Numbered from the stretch's first letter, positions 14,654-24,042 are shown. The stretch: DNA of 39,689 nucleotides from Bythopirellula sp. (GCA_028285205.1 JANQQA010000091.1:1-39689), one strand, 5' to 3'. Numbers and translations are program-made. The notes: a model not told the origin generated them from the sequence alone.

Positions 14654-17600
14654 TTACCACCAATTGGCGGGACGAATGAAGTCGATCTTGCTGACGTTCA
14701 GGGCAAGTTCGCCGAAGTCGTAGTTTTCGGCCACGTCGCCACCGGCGAGTTCGATGCCCAGGAACAGATCGTCGACTTCCTGTGGCGTTAGGTTGCTCGG
14801 GACCAGATTCGGTCCGGGATCGGCACCACGTACACCACCGTTGGTGCCGATATGGTCTTGGCCATCTCGATACCGTTCGGGTTGCGTTTCGATCACCCGG
14901 TAGAGCCCAGGCAGAAGATTGGCGAACAAGTACGAACCATCAGGACCAGTCTCGGTCGAGAAGGTCACGAACTCGTTGTTCGAATCGGTACCTTCCAGCC
15001 GCACTGGGACATTCTCCAACGGAATCTCACCCTCGTCGAACACGCCGTTGTCGTTCGCGTCCACGAACACATGCCCCGCCAAACTCGCAGGCTGGAGCTC
15101 GACGATGGTCGGTTCGACATCTTGGTTGTTGGCCAAAGTGACTTCTGTCTCGTTACCGCGGACGGACGCTTCGTTCAGCAGTGTGCCGGTGAAATCGTCG
15201 TCCACGCGGACTTCGATCGTCACGCTGGCGGTTTCGTTGACGTCTAAGTCGCCGATGTTGAAGGTCAGGACGCGTCCATCGTTCGTATCAGGCGGCAGCG
15301 ACGCGCCGACGTAGGTCACACCCGTTACCGGCAAGGTGTCCGTGATCACAACTCCGGTCGCGTCGGCAGGACCATTGTTCTTGATATCCAACGTGTAGCT
15401 GAAGGTGCTACCTGGCTCAACAGGGTCGCGACTATCGGTTTTATCGATTTCCAGATCAATCGGGGGCGGCGGATTCACGAGCGTCGGCTCGATGTCTTCG
15501 TTGTTCGCCAACGTGATTTCCTGCTCGTTGCCCCGCACGCTCGCTTCATTGATCAGCGTGCCGACGAAATCTTCGTCCACCAGCACGTTAATCGTCACGC
15601 TCGCCGTAGCGCCGCGTGCCAGATCGCCAATTTCAAACGTCAGGGTTCTGCCATCATTGCTATGCGGAAACGGCGAAGCGCCAACAAAAGTCACCCCCGT
15701 TGCAGGCAGCGTATCGGTAATGACGACACCCGTGGCGTGGGACGGACCGTTGTTGATGATGTCCAGCGTGTAGCTGAACGCTGTACCCGCCTCGACCGGG
15801 TCTTGACTATCGGACTTCTCGATCGCCAAGTCGATTCGCGGTGACAACGGATTCGATACCGTGTCGGTATTGTTCGACAGATCGAGTTCCTTCGGTGCGC
15901 TGACGGTCGCGGTATTGACCAACGTGGTGGTTGCATCTGCATGGACGCTGGCCACGATCGTGATGACGACCGTCTCGTTGGGTTGCATCGTGCCCAAGTT
16001 GGCGGTCACCACGCCATTGCTGTGTTGAATGTTGATTCCCGGCAAACTCGTGGAACCCGACACGAACGTCGCGAACTCTGGCAACGTGTCTTCGAAGGTG
16101 GCGTTTTCAGCAGCCGACGGGCCGTCGTTGCGGATTGTGATGGTGTAGTCCAACGTGTCGCCGGGCGAGACGGTCCCCTGCTGGACTTCCTTGTCGAGTA
16201 CTAAATCGAAACCAAAGAAGCCAAAGTCGACGGTGCGGTTGGTGTTGTAGTTGGCGTCGCCGTCGTTGGTCGGTTCTCCTTGACCGGTGAGCACGATCGC
16301 TTGACTCACCACACCTGCGCCACTCATCGGCGTGCCGTTGTCGTCGTCGTTGACGTCGTTGTCCGGGTCAACAGCTGGCGAGCCATCCAGGCTGGAACGC
16401 AGTCCGGCGAGTGGCCCGGTCGGTGCAAAATTGGTCGGATCGACTTGCACGATGTACTGCCCGGGCAGCAGATCGGTGAACAAGTACATGCCGTTGGCAT
16501 CCGTGGTTTGCATGCCCAACGGCTGGTCAACGCTTGGAGTGTACTGATTGTCGAGGTTGACGTCTTCGTACAGATTCAGCTTTACACCGGCGATCGGTTG
16601 CTCACCTGGTTCGAAGCGTCCGTCGTCGTCCGCGTCGAACCACAACTTATCGCCCAAGGCGAGACGTGGCGAGGCGGTGAAGTCGGCTCGCTTAGTTGCC
16701 CGACCCACCAAACCAATTAGCGAAACCTGAGCGTCGACGGCCGTTACTCCCTCGAAGGTAAGCTCCAATGCGCCGACGTTGGTGAAGTCAGCACCCTGGC
16801 CAGCCTGATCGGTAGGCACGTCGTCGAAGTTGAAGACGGCCTGGCCTGCGGCTGCTCCGCCGACGGATTCGGGGACGATCGTCGTGAACTCGGTCCAGTT
16901 GTTGGCGTCGGAATAGATCCGCAACATGATCTTGGCGTTGGGATGATCGGCACCCGACGTCAAGGCGATGCCGGTCATGGTGTTGCCATTGGATGTGGTC
17001 AGATCGATGCCGTTCAAGCCTGTGGCGTTCACGGTTCGCGCATCGCCGTCGGTTCCGTCCCATACAATTTTCACGTTGCCCGTCGCACCGGGGCCACTAG
17101 CGACGTACAAATTACCACCACTCGTGACCAACGAGACCGACGAAATCGGATTCGTGCTTTCCGTCAGTTCCACATACACGTCGCGTTCTTGGCCCATGAC
17201 GGCCGCGTCGAACAGTGTGTTCGCGTCGCTGGTCACGGGCGGTGGTACCGCTTCCACCATCTGAAAGCTCGAGAAGCCGTCAATCGTCGGCCCTACGATC
17301 CCGTCGCCCTCGTCTGCTGAGATGCTCACCGACTTAATGTCTTCGCCAGGGCGAAACTGCAAGTCGCTGGGCAGCGTGACCTTGACGAAGTAGTTGCCCG
17401 CCGCGACCTGCGAGAATGTATACCGGCCCGTCGCGTCGGTCGTCACCGAAGCTCCCACGGCCGCGTCTCCGCTGTCGAACTGGCCATTGCCGTTGTCGCG
17501 ATAAAGAGTCGCGGTTGCGCCAGCGACGACGACATCGTTGCTGGCGTTGCCGTCGCCCTGCAGGTCGGTGCGCACGATGCCGGTGATCTCCGCCGCGTCG

Positions 17601-17713
17601 CCTGCTAGCATCTCTCGCGTCTCGAGAGATTCGATTGCGAGCTTCCTGCCTCCGATCGATGTATGTGGAGTTGAGCTGCTTCTTTTAGACTTCGCAGAGT
17701 AATATCGGACCAT
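14654..17713 (-). CDS. Large secreted SdrD-B / DUF11 repeat protein
   Basis: This is a 1019-residue protein. ATG 17713 is chosen because AGGTG lies 5 nt upstream; ATG 17731 has no site. The N-terminus contains LESLETREMLAG (about 29-38), a motif found at the start of many secreted planctomycete giant proteins. Then come an SdrD-B/Cna-B-like domain (ITGIVRTDLQGDG to about 112) and an unrecognised domain of about 200 residues. A second SdrD-B domain (GDKLWFDADDDGRFEPGE) and three consecutive DUF11 repeats (TIRNDGPSAAENAT and two NNGP copies) follow. A final SdrD-B domain starts GHVFVDANDNGVFDEGE. The protein is very acidic, with Ca-binding-like DxDxDG loops. A cell-surface or matrix role is expected. 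It lies 124 nt downstream of the BBP7 gene on the same strand. Confidence 0.9.
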   Translation of the reverse strand: MVRYYSAKSKRSSSTPHTSIGGRKLAIESLETREMLAGDAAEITGIVRTDLQGDGNASNDVVVAGATATLYRDNGNGQFDSGDAAVGASVTTDATGRYTFSQVAAGNYFVKVTLPSDLQFRPGEDIKSVSISADEGDGIVGPTIDGFSSFQMVEAVPPPVTSDANTLFDAAVMGQERDVYVELTESTNPISSVSLVTSGGNLYVASGPGATGNVKIVWDGTDGDARTVNATGLNGIDLTTSNGNTMTGIALTSGADHPNAKIMLRIYSDANNWTEFTTIVPESVGGAAAGQAVFNFDDVPTDQAGQGADFTNVGALELTFEGVTAVDAQVSLIGLVGRATKRADFTASPRLALGDKLWFDADDDGRFEPGEQPIAGVKLNLYEDVNLDNQYTPSVDQPLGMQTTDANGMYLFTDLLPGQYIVQVDPTNFAPTGPLAGLRSSLDGSPAVDPDNDVNDDDNGTPMSGAGVVSQAIVLTGQGEPTNDGDANYNTNRTVDFGFFGFDLVLDKEVQQGTVSPGDTLDYTITIRNDGPSAAENATFEDTLPEFATFVSGSTSLPGINIQHSNGVVTANLGTMQPNETVVITIVASVHADATTTLVNTATVSAPKELDLSNNTDTVSNPLSPRIDLAIEKSDSQDPVEAGTAFSYTLDIINNGPSHATGVVITDTLPATGVTFVGASPFPHSNDGRTLTFEIGDLARGATASVTINVLVDEDFVGTLINEASVRGNEQEITLANNEDIEPTLVNPPPPIDLEIDKTDSRDPVEPGSTFSYTLDIKNNGPADATGVVITDTLPVTGVTYVGASLPPDTNDGRVLTFNIGDLDVNETASVTIEVRVDDDFTGTLLNEASVRGNETEVTLANNQDVEPTIVELQPASLAGHVFVDANDNGVFDEGEIPLENVPVRLEGTDSNNEFVTFSTETGPDGSYLFANLLPGLYRVIETQPERYRDGQDHIGTNGGVRGADPGPNLVPSNLTPQEVDDLFLGIELAGGDVAENYDFGELALNVSKIDFIRPANWW
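15105..15845 (-). repeat. Tandem DUF11 repeats with DNA-level similarity
   Basis: Repeats 2 and 3 of the DUF11 array are about 125 residues each and share FSYTLDI-NNGP, ATGVVITDTLP and NEASVRGNE blocks, so the DNA repeats with a period near 375 bp. This makes copy-number change by recombination possible. Confidence 0.75.
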
Positions 17714-17837
17714 GACAGCACCTTTTCCCATGCAGAATTGCTAGCTCGAAACAGACGGATTGCGATACAATCTCGTACCGTTCTATCGGCTAGCCAGGGG
17801 GGTCCGGATTACCCTGAGCTGCAGATTACGCGGTAGG

Positions 17838-19775
17838 TCACCACGTCATTTCGGCACCTAGGTTCAACCCATGTGCCCAGAGATCGGTCTGTCGGAAGGT
17901 GAAACGAGGATGATCGCCAGCGACGACGCTACCGGCAGCAGGTCCACCGTCGCGTGGGACCAGGTTCGCATTCACGTCGATGTCGATCTGATCCCCGGGA
18001 CGCACCACGTTGCTCCAGTACAGCAAGGTGTAGCCGCCTGTGAGTTTGAGTCGGCGCGTCAAATTGTAGCCGAGCGTCAATCCAAGTTCAGGGATCATGC
18101 TGAATTCGTCGCGCTCGTAGCTACCAATGTTCCCCACGACGGTACTATCCGCAAGCACCGTGCGTTGTGCCAGCAAACCACCGACGTTGTTTGGCGGATT
18201 CAGCTCAACACCGTCGCGCAACGTGCGGCCGGCGATGCCAACTCGCTGTCGCGTGCTACCGATGGCCACTTTCGACAGGAAGTTGAGCGACCAACGACGG
18301 TATTTCCAATCGGTTTCGTATCCAACTTCGCCGCCGAAGAAATCGTTTTCGGCGGTAAAGATATCGAACACGTCGATCTGTGCGACCGGAGGCACGCGGT
18401 CCTGTAGGTCTTCCACGATTCCTAACCGTTCATTGAGACCCACCCAGCGGACTCCATAGAGAACGTCCGTGTGTCGCGTGCCTTGTCTGAGCAGAGTACA
18501 CAGGCGATTTAGCGGAGCGAAAGGAATCACGACCGGCAAGCCACAGCCGGCTCTCGAGCCGCAACCTACACCGGCCCCACAACTGACTCCGTCACCGCAG
18601 CACGTCTCGCAACTGGGACGGCAGCACAAGTTGTGTCGTAAGCGGAATCCGGCGGACTGGAATTCACTGTTGATGCTGACAGTCACCGTGCCATCGATGG
18701 CGCTTGTGTCCACATCCTGTACAGCTGGCCCGGGGTTCGATGCTGGCGGACCGGCTATCACGCCGGTGTTGAAAAACGGTCGGCCGATGAACGACCCAAC
18801 TGCCGGTACGGTCCCGTCGAGTGTGCCTGCTGAGAATGTTTCGTCCAAATCTCCCAGTCCCAGATAATCGCCTTCGACTCCCCACTGTCCGTAGTCGTCC
18901 AACCAGAGACCGAACGTAATCCGCGCACCGTGACGCTCGTCCTCCAAGACTCGGCTACCTCCGTAGATCGTCGTGAACGGCCCTTGAGCCACACCGCCAA
19001 CAATATCGTTGAACTGCAACACGAGTGCCGGAGTATTCATACCCTCCAATCGCCACAACAGATACTCGGCGTGAAGGTACATCACACCGCGCGCTCCATA
19101 CCCGCAGCCTCCTGCGCCGCAGCCACAAATGACCTCACCGCAGTTGGAGCAGCCGCCAAAGTTCAGTCCTTCGTCGTATCCACCTTCGAATCCTCCGTCG
19201 ACGTAGATTGGACCTTCGGCATAACTCTCAGTCGGAGTAGGCGTATTCGCCGCTCCATCGGCGGGCACAGGTTCGCCCGCCGGGATTGGCTCAAGACTTT
19301 GTGCCAGTTGCAAACCGGTCGGCGCGCCCGCTTGCCCGGGCTGGCTTCTAGGCAGGACTAACTGTGATGCGAGCAGCATGTCGCCCGTATCGTGTTTCAC
19401 GGCTACGGTTCGTTCGAGATGCTTTTCCAAGTCGATCGACTTCACGGGCTCCACGTAGCGCAGCACGCCGCCGTATCGATCGACCAGCGCGTAGGCCGGC
19501 AATCCCTCTTCGGTTTCAGGGTTACGAACCAATTTGCCACGCAGACTGTTCTGGCGCCGCGCATTCGGGCGTTGCCGGCGAGGCCTGTTGGCTTGCTTGG
19601 ATTTGGGCAGCGGAGTCGACGGATCGAGCAGCGAGTCCATCCACCGACCGGCAGCAATATCAGAGGGAGTCGATCGATTGGGTCGATCAGCTGCATCTGC
19701 TGACGCAGCGAATATGAGAATCAGCGAAGTAGCGAAGCAACGCATCGACTTCAGCACAGACTTGTTAGTAGCCAT
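17838..19775 (-). CDS. BBP7-family outer-membrane beta-barrel protein
   Basis: This is a 645-residue protein. The open frame extends far upstream, but ATG 19775 fits: AAGGA lies about 8 nt before it and a signal peptide follows at once (MATNKSVLKSMRCFATSLIL, ending ASADA). The first 230 residues are a low-complexity, Arg- and Pro-rich linker. A Cys-rich segment, GGCSNCGEVICGCGAGGCGY, comes next. The barrel then starts YLHAEYLLWRLEGMNTPALV, the BBP7 signature known from Rhodopirellula. A second Cys-rich insertion (CCRPSCETCCGDG) interrupts it. The end, LWAHGLNLGAEMTW, is a typical last strand with an aromatic C-terminus. The Cys clusters suggest disulfide links to other envelope proteins (inference). 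It is divergent from the ECF sigma gene. Confidence 0.9.
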   Translation of the reverse strand: MATNKSVLKSMRCFATSLILIFAASADAADRPNRSTPSDIAAGRWMDSLLDPSTPLPKSKQANRPRRQRPNARRQNSLRGKLVRNPETEEGLPAYALVDRYGGVLRYVEPVKSIDLEKHLERTVAVKHDTGDMLLASQLVLPRSQPGQAGAPTGLQLAQSLEPIPAGEPVPADGAANTPTPTESYAEGPIYVDGGFEGGYDEGLNFGGCSNCGEVICGCGAGGCGYGARGVMYLHAEYLLWRLEGMNTPALVLQFNDIVGGVAQGPFTTIYGGSRVLEDERHGARITFGLWLDDYGQWGVEGDYLGLGDLDETFSAGTLDGTVPAVGSFIGRPFFNTGVIAGPPASNPGPAVQDVDTSAIDGTVTVSINSEFQSAGFRLRHNLCCRPSCETCCGDGVSCGAGVGCGSRAGCGLPVVIPFAPLNRLCTLLRQGTRHTDVLYGVRWVGLNERLGIVEDLQDRVPPVAQIDVFDIFTAENDFFGGEVGYETDWKYRRWSLNFLSKVAIGSTRQRVGIAGRTLRDGVELNPPNNVGGLLAQRTVLADSTVVGNIGSYERDEFSMIPELGLTLGYNLTRRLKLTGGYTLLYWSNVVRPGDQIDIDVNANLVPRDGGPAAGSVVAGDHPRFTFRQTDLWAHGLNLGAEMTW

Positions 19776-19968
19776 TGGGCTCATCCTTGACCGCGCACTC
19801 CGGCAGACAATAAGTCGTCGAAGCGGTCCGGTGGTAGTAGAAGAGAGAACCGACTTACGATAAGCGAGGCCGCTTGTAGCAAACGGACCAGACAGGCCAC
19901 AAGAGCAATTCAAGATTCTGCACGTTGCCACAACGACGGCGGGAGACGATACTAAGAGTGGCAGCTTC

Positions 19969-20649
19969 ATGACAAGCATGCACGTGATTACAACTCCTTT
20001 TGAAGTGACAAAGCCCATGTGGCCCGACGCGGAAAATACCGAGCAGCTGCTCAGCAATGCACGCGATGGCGATGGCAATGCTGTCAATCAGTTGCTGGAT
20101 CGCCATCGAGACGCTGTGCGACGTATGATCGATCTGCGCATGGACCAGGTGCTCAAGCGTCGCGTTGACGCTAGCGACATCGTTCAAGACGTGATGATTG
20201 AGGCCAATCGACGCTTGGAGACCTATCTGCAAGACCCAGTCATTCCGTTCCACCTGTGGCTCCGGCAAATGGCCAAAGACCGCTTAATCGATGCCCATCG
20301 ACGGCATCGGGGGGCGGCGCGGCGCAGCATGGACCGCGAGCAACCGTTGGCCAACGCCGCCAGTGACGAATCCTCGTTAGATCTGGTGGCCCAACTCCGC
20401 GATGACGAGTTGACGCCCGCGGCCGCTGCGACCTGGCACGAACTGCAACGCAGGTTCCAGTCCGCATGCGACCAACTCGACACACAAGATCAAGAAGTCG
20501 TGTTGATGCGACACTTTGAACATCTGTCCAACGGTGAGACGGCCGCCGCCCTCGATCTCACACCGCAGGCCGCCAGCATGCGTTATCTCCGCGCGATGCG
20601 CCGTTTGCGGGAACTGATGAACGATGATAGCGCATCACAAGAGTCGTGA
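19969..20649 (+). CDS. ECF-type RNA polymerase sigma factor
   Basis: This is a 226-residue sigma-70 family factor. Region 2 is seen in NTEQLLSNARDGDGNAVNQL, RRVDASDIVQDVMIEANRR and FHLWLRQMAKDRLIDAHRRH. Region 4 is seen in LDTQDQEVVLMRHFEHLSN and then the helix-turn-helix GETAAALDLTPQAASMRYLRA. The wording fits the planctomycete ECF groups encoded beside Ser/Thr kinases. The start is uncertain: ATG 19969 is listed, while 19978 and 20017 are possible and none has a strong ribosome site. The kinase lies 390 bp downstream on the same strand, so kinase signalling to this sigma factor is plausible, though not shown. Confidence 0.92.
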   Translation: MTSMHVITTPFEVTKPMWPDAENTEQLLSNARDGDGNAVNQLLDRHRDAVRRMIDLRMDQVLKRRVDASDIVQDVMIEANRRLETYLQDPVIPFHLWLRQMAKDRLIDAHRRHRGAARRSMDREQPLANAASDESSLDLVAQLRDDELTPAAAATWHELQRRFQSACDQLDTQDQEVVLMRHFEHLSNGETAAALDLTPQAASMRYLRAMRRLRELMNDDSASQES

Positions 20650-20658
20650 GCGACTGCG

Positions 20659-20916
20659 TCATGTGTTCGCTCTTCGGACCAGCCGGCGGCGCAGCCACCT
20701 GACGCGACGCGTACAGAAGCGACGAGCTGAGAAAGGCTTGCTAGAAAAGCACTCGCAGCTGGAACGATTCCAGATCGCGCTTGCTTCGACGCGCCGGATC
20801 TGGCGGTCATAGGCAGCATCAATAAAGTGCAAGTCGCGTTGCAATCGCTCCTCGCGATCCGCTCGTAACTTCTCAACTTGCTGAAGGATCTCTCTTGCCT
20901 CCGGCGAAACGTGCAT
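20659..20916 (-). CDS. Small hypothetical protein between sigma factor and kinase
   Basis: This 85-codon ORF lies on the strand opposite the sigma and kinase genes. ATG 20916 has AGGGG six nt upstream, and the stop falls 9 nt from the sigma-factor stop, so it fills the gap neatly. Residues 1-45 (HVSPEAREILQQVEKLRADR and on) look like a charged amphipathic helix or coiled coil. Residues 50-85 are Arg- and Cys-rich and look less like a folded protein. No family is recognised. It could be a small regulator of the pair or simply a chance ORF. Confidence 0.4.
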   Translation of the reverse strand: MHVSPEAREILQQVEKLRADREERLQRDLHFIDAAYDRQIRRVEASAIWNRSSCECFSSKPFSARRFCTRRVRWLRRRLVRRANT

Positions 20917-21011
20917 CGCAGACCCCTGAGCGTCGTCGTCGATCGTAAACTGTTGCTGTCGATGCCGTTCAATATATCTGGTGCCAGTAACATTTGGCAA
21001 AGGAATTGACT

Positions 21012-21095
21012 ATGCTGGAAGAAGAATCTGGAACCTACGCATGGCCGATCCCGACCAGAAAGAAATCGAACTCGCTGCGATTCTCGATCGACTGA
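21012..21095 (+). CDS. 27-codon leader-like ORF overlapping the kinase start
   Basis: ATG 21012 has AAAGGA seven nt upstream, a better ribosome site than the kinase ATG at 21041. The frame, MLEEESGTYAWPIPTRKK and on, ends at 21095 inside the kinase gene in another frame. It could reduce or tune kinase translation, or be accidental. Confidence 0.25.
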   Translation: MLEEESGTYAWPIPTRKKSNSLRFSID

Positions 21096-22723
21096 CCGAT
21101 TCGTCCATCGATCGGCGACCCGGTTTGGAAGAACTCACCGCCGAGCATCCGCATCTCGCCGATGAGCTGCGCGAGCTGTGGGGTACGATCATGGTGATCG
21201 ATGCGGTCGCGCAAAAGTCGTACGCCAATGGGGCTTCGGCGACGGATGCCCCCGCGATTTCCGAGACCACCCCGCCTTCCGCGCTGGGAGAATTTGAGCT
21301 GCTCGAAGAATTGGGTCGCGGCGGCATGGGCGTCGTCTATCGCGCGTATCAACAAAGCCTTGATCGCGAAGTGGCGCTGAAGGTCATACTACACGGCACC
21401 CAGGCATCTTCGGTGGATCAAGCTCGATTCCAAGCGGAAGTCTCAGCGGCCGCGCAATTGGATCATCCCAACATCGTGCCGATCTACGAAGTAGGCTCCG
21501 ACCAGGGTTGGGATTATTTTGGGATGAAACTCGTCGAAGGGTCGACGCTCTCCAAGAGTTTCGCGACCGGGCCGCTGCCTGAGCGTCAGGCGGCGCAGCT
21601 GGTGATGACGATCGCCCGTGCGATCCAGTATGCTCACGAGCGAGGTGTGATTCATCGCGATCTGAAGCCTGCCAATATTCTGATCGATGAACAAGGCGAG
21701 CCGCACGTCACTGATTTTGGCCTGGCCAAACGCACCACGGCTGCCACTTCGCTCACGCATTCTGGCGCGATCCTCGGCACCCCTTCGTACATGGCTCCCG
21801 AGCAAGCCAGCGGTGGGCGCGGAAACGTTGGGCCGCTGTGCGACGTCTACAGCCTGGGCGCGATTCTCTACGCACTGCTTACCGGCCGACCGCCGTTTCA
21901 AGGTGCTTCGCCGGTAGATACTTTGCTGATGGTCTTGGAGCAGGATCTGCTGCCGCCACGACTGCTGAATCGGCGGGTCAGTCGCGACTTGGAAATGATC
22001 GTGTTGCGATGCCTGCAAAAGCCAGCCGAACTGCGTTACAAATCACCGGGCGAGTTGGCGAACGATTTGCGAGCCTTTTTGGAAGGCGAATCGATCCTCG
22101 CCCGCAGCGGGCGACTCACCGATGTGGTCGGACGCGTCTTCCGCGAGACGCATCACGCGACGCTCCTAGAAAACTGGGGCGTACTGTGGATGTGGCATGC
22201 CGCCGTGCTGCTTGTGTTGTGCTTGATCACCAACTGGCTGCACTTGCAACAAGAGCGTTGGCCGATATTCTCTTACCACTGGCCCTACGTGGCCTTGTGG
22301 GGAGGGGGGCTCGCGGTGTGGGCGCCTATTTTTTGGGCCGTCCGCCATCGCGCTGGGCCGGTCACAGCCGTGGAACGTCAAATCGCCCACGCTTGGGGTG
22401 GAAGTATTATCGCTGTGATCTTACTCTTCGGCGTTGAAGCGCTGCTAGGCATGCCAGTGTTGCATCTCTCGCCTGTGCTCGGCTTGATCAGCGGGATGGT
22501 CTTTGTGATCAAAGCTGGCATCTTGGCGGGCAGCTTTTACTTCCACGCCGCCGCGCTATTCGCCGTGTCGATGGCATTGGCCTTTCTGCAACAGCGAGGT
22601 TGGCCATACGGCGTATCGCTGTTTGGCGTCGTCTCGGCGGCGACGTTCTTCCTACCAGGATGGAAGTACTATCGGCAGAGTCAGGCGAATCGCAGCAGCT
22701 CGTCACTCACGGCAAGCAACTAG
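21041..22723 (+). CDS. Membrane Ser/Thr protein kinase
   Basis: This is a 560-residue kinase. Residues 1-80 form the planctomycete N-terminal segment with RRPGLEELTAEHPHLADELR. The Hanks-type kinase domain spans about 84-350: GRGGMG loop (92-97), catalytic Lys114 in VALKVI, HRDLKPAN (205-212), DFG (225-227) and APEQ (252-255). All catalytic residues are present. Unlike many relatives, which carry WD40 or TPR repeats, the C-terminus (about 380-545) holds six predicted membrane helices, among them LWMWHAAVLLVLCLITNWL and YFHAAALFAVSMALAFL. It could sense a membrane or small-molecule signal. The ATG 21041 ribosome site is weak. The stop overlaps that of the next gene. Confidence 0.92.
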   Translation: MADPDQKEIELAAILDRLTDSSIDRRPGLEELTAEHPHLADELRELWGTIMVIDAVAQKSYANGASATDAPAISETTPPSALGEFELLEELGRGGMGVVYRAYQQSLDREVALKVILHGTQASSVDQARFQAEVSAAAQLDHPNIVPIYEVGSDQGWDYFGMKLVEGSTLSKSFATGPLPERQAAQLVMTIARAIQYAHERGVIHRDLKPANILIDEQGEPHVTDFGLAKRTTAATSLTHSGAILGTPSYMAPEQASGGRGNVGPLCDVYSLGAILYALLTGRPPFQGASPVDTLLMVLEQDLLPPRLLNRRVSRDLEMIVLRCLQKPAELRYKSPGELANDLRAFLEGESILARSGRLTDVVGRVFRETHHATLLENWGVLWMWHAAVLLVLCLITNWLHLQQERWPIFSYHWPYVALWGGGLAVWAPIFWAVRHRAGPVTAVERQIAHAWGGSIIAVILLFGVEALLGMPVLHLSPVLGLISGMVFVIKAGILAGSFYFHAAALFAVSMALAFLQQRGWPYGVSLFGVVSAATFFLPGWKYYRQSQANRSSSSLTASN

Positions 22724-23301
22724 CGTTTTTTGGGCTGGCTCGGCGGTGGGAAATATCCACCGGTATTTTGATAACTGCCAAGGCTTTGGAACACTGCGAC
22801 GTGACCCGTTGGAGCCTTGGTTTCGTCACCAGTGGTCGAGAATGGCGCCCGCGCCGCGAGTTGGTTCAGACGACGTTGTTGTTGCAGTGTCTGACGTTGT
22901 CGTGCCGCATCCTCACGGCGCTGTTGCTGTTGCGGTCGAATCACATTGTAGTAGTCCGCAGCCGCGGCACGTGGTGCCGAGAGCGCCAAGTATGGACTCA
23001 CCGAAGGCCCGCGTGACAAAGAGGAGAACGGCTTGGTGCGCTGTCCTGCCCCACCAGTCGACCCCAAGAAGTTTCGTTGATTCACACCTGGAGTACCGAT
23101 GAAGCCGATCGAGCGATTCAAAACTTGATTCTGCTGAAACCGAGTCGAGAATCTCTCAGCACTGTTATTTCGGATTAGATTCTCCGTCGATTGCGTGCCG
23201 AAGCCCTTGAACCCAGACTGTGCCCAATTCAAGTCTGCGTAGACCAAGCATGCGATCACCGACAGTGTCACGATCGCTAGGTTTCCGATTCTGGTACTCA
23301 T
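22720..23301 (-). CDS. Secreted Gln/Arg-rich hypothetical protein
   Basis: This is a 193-residue protein. ATG 23301 starts a signal peptide (RIGNLAIVTLSVIACLVYADLNWAQS), so the longer open frame upstream is not used. The mature part is low-complexity: Asn/Gln/Ser-rich at first, then RPQQQQRREDAARQRQTLQQ. No conserved family is recognised. The stop codon shares the CTAG at 22720-22723 with the stop of the convergent kinase gene, so the two transcripts must overlap or end within each other. The function is unknown; an envelope or matrix location is likely from the signal peptide. Confidence 0.7.
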   Translation of the reverse strand: MSTRIGNLAIVTLSVIACLVYADLNWAQSGFKGFGTQSTENLIRNNSAERFSTRFQQNQVLNRSIGFIGTPGVNQRNFLGSTGGAGQRTKPFSSLSRGPSVSPYLALSAPRAAAADYYNVIRPQQQQRREDAARQRQTLQQQRRLNQLAARAPFSTTGDETKAPTGHVAVFQSLGSYQNTGGYFPPPSQPKKR

Positions 23302-23571
23302 TTCCGAACTGCCTCGTCTTGATACTATTTCTGTGGGAAGTTCCCTACGCTCTCTCATCATATCCCTGCTGTCAGCCAAAGACAACGAAATCGACCGAGT
23401 GGCGGGGTCTAGCGACCCTAAAATACGTAAACTCCTACCAGAGAGCATAATATCGGGATCGAGGACAAGTCGGCACCGTTACCACTGGACCCCTCGATTC
23501 TCATGTTGCACCTGCCGCAGAACCTGAATGACCGGCACTATCCGCGCTGTACTTTCGACGCCCGCGCAAGC

Positions 23572-24042
23572 CTATTTCTTACCGAGTCGACGCTTGGCCT
23601 CGAAAAAATCGGTCAGGATCTGACCGCAGGGCTCCTGCATCACACCGCTGACGACTTCCACTCGGTGATTCAGCCGGGAGTCCTCCAGCAGCCGAAACAA
23701 ACTCCGCACGGCGCCTGCCTTCGGATCGTCCGCACCGTACACCACGGTCTGAACGCGCGCTTGCAGGATCGCGCCTGCACACATCGGGCAAGGCTCTAAC
23801 GTCACGTACAACGTGCATCGTTCCAGCCGCCATGAATCCAGCGTGGCCGCCGCTTGGGTAATTGCGACCATCTCTGCATGTGCTGTTGGGTCGCGCAGCT
23901 GCTCTCGACCATTGTGTGCCGCCGCGATCACTTGCCCATCACGCACGATCACCGCGCCAACGGGCACCTCGTCCGCCGCCAGTGCTGCTTGCGCTTCGGC
24001 ATACGCCTGGGTCATGAATTGTTCGTGGTTTGTGGATTTCAT
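23572..24042 (-). CDS. tadA: tRNA(Arg) adenosine-34 deaminase
   Basis: This is a 156-residue cytidine/deoxycytidylate-deaminase-fold protein. HAE (in DPTAHAEMVAI) and PCPMCAGA supply the zinc ligands and the catalytic Glu. The length and PVGAVIVRDGQVIAAAHN fit TadA, which converts A34 to inosine in tRNA-Arg(ACG) for wobble decoding. ATG 24042 has AGGA about 8 nt upstream. The gene is divergent from the VanZ-like gene across a palindromic interval. A guanine-deaminase relative is less likely given the PCPMCAGAILQARV block. Confidence 0.95.
   Translation of the reverse strand: MKSTNHEQFMTQAYAEAQAALAADEVPVGAVIVRDGQVIAAAHNGREQLRDPTAHAEMVAITQAAATLDSWRLERCTLYVTLEPCPMCAGAILQARVQTVVYGADDPKAGAVRSLFRLLEDSRLNHRVEVVSGVMQEPCGQILTDFFEAKRRLGKK

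Noticed and set aside
15105..15845. Satellite or phase-variable DNA repeat
   Set aside because: The periodicity comes from DUF11 protein repeats with diverged sequence, not from exact short DNA repeats.
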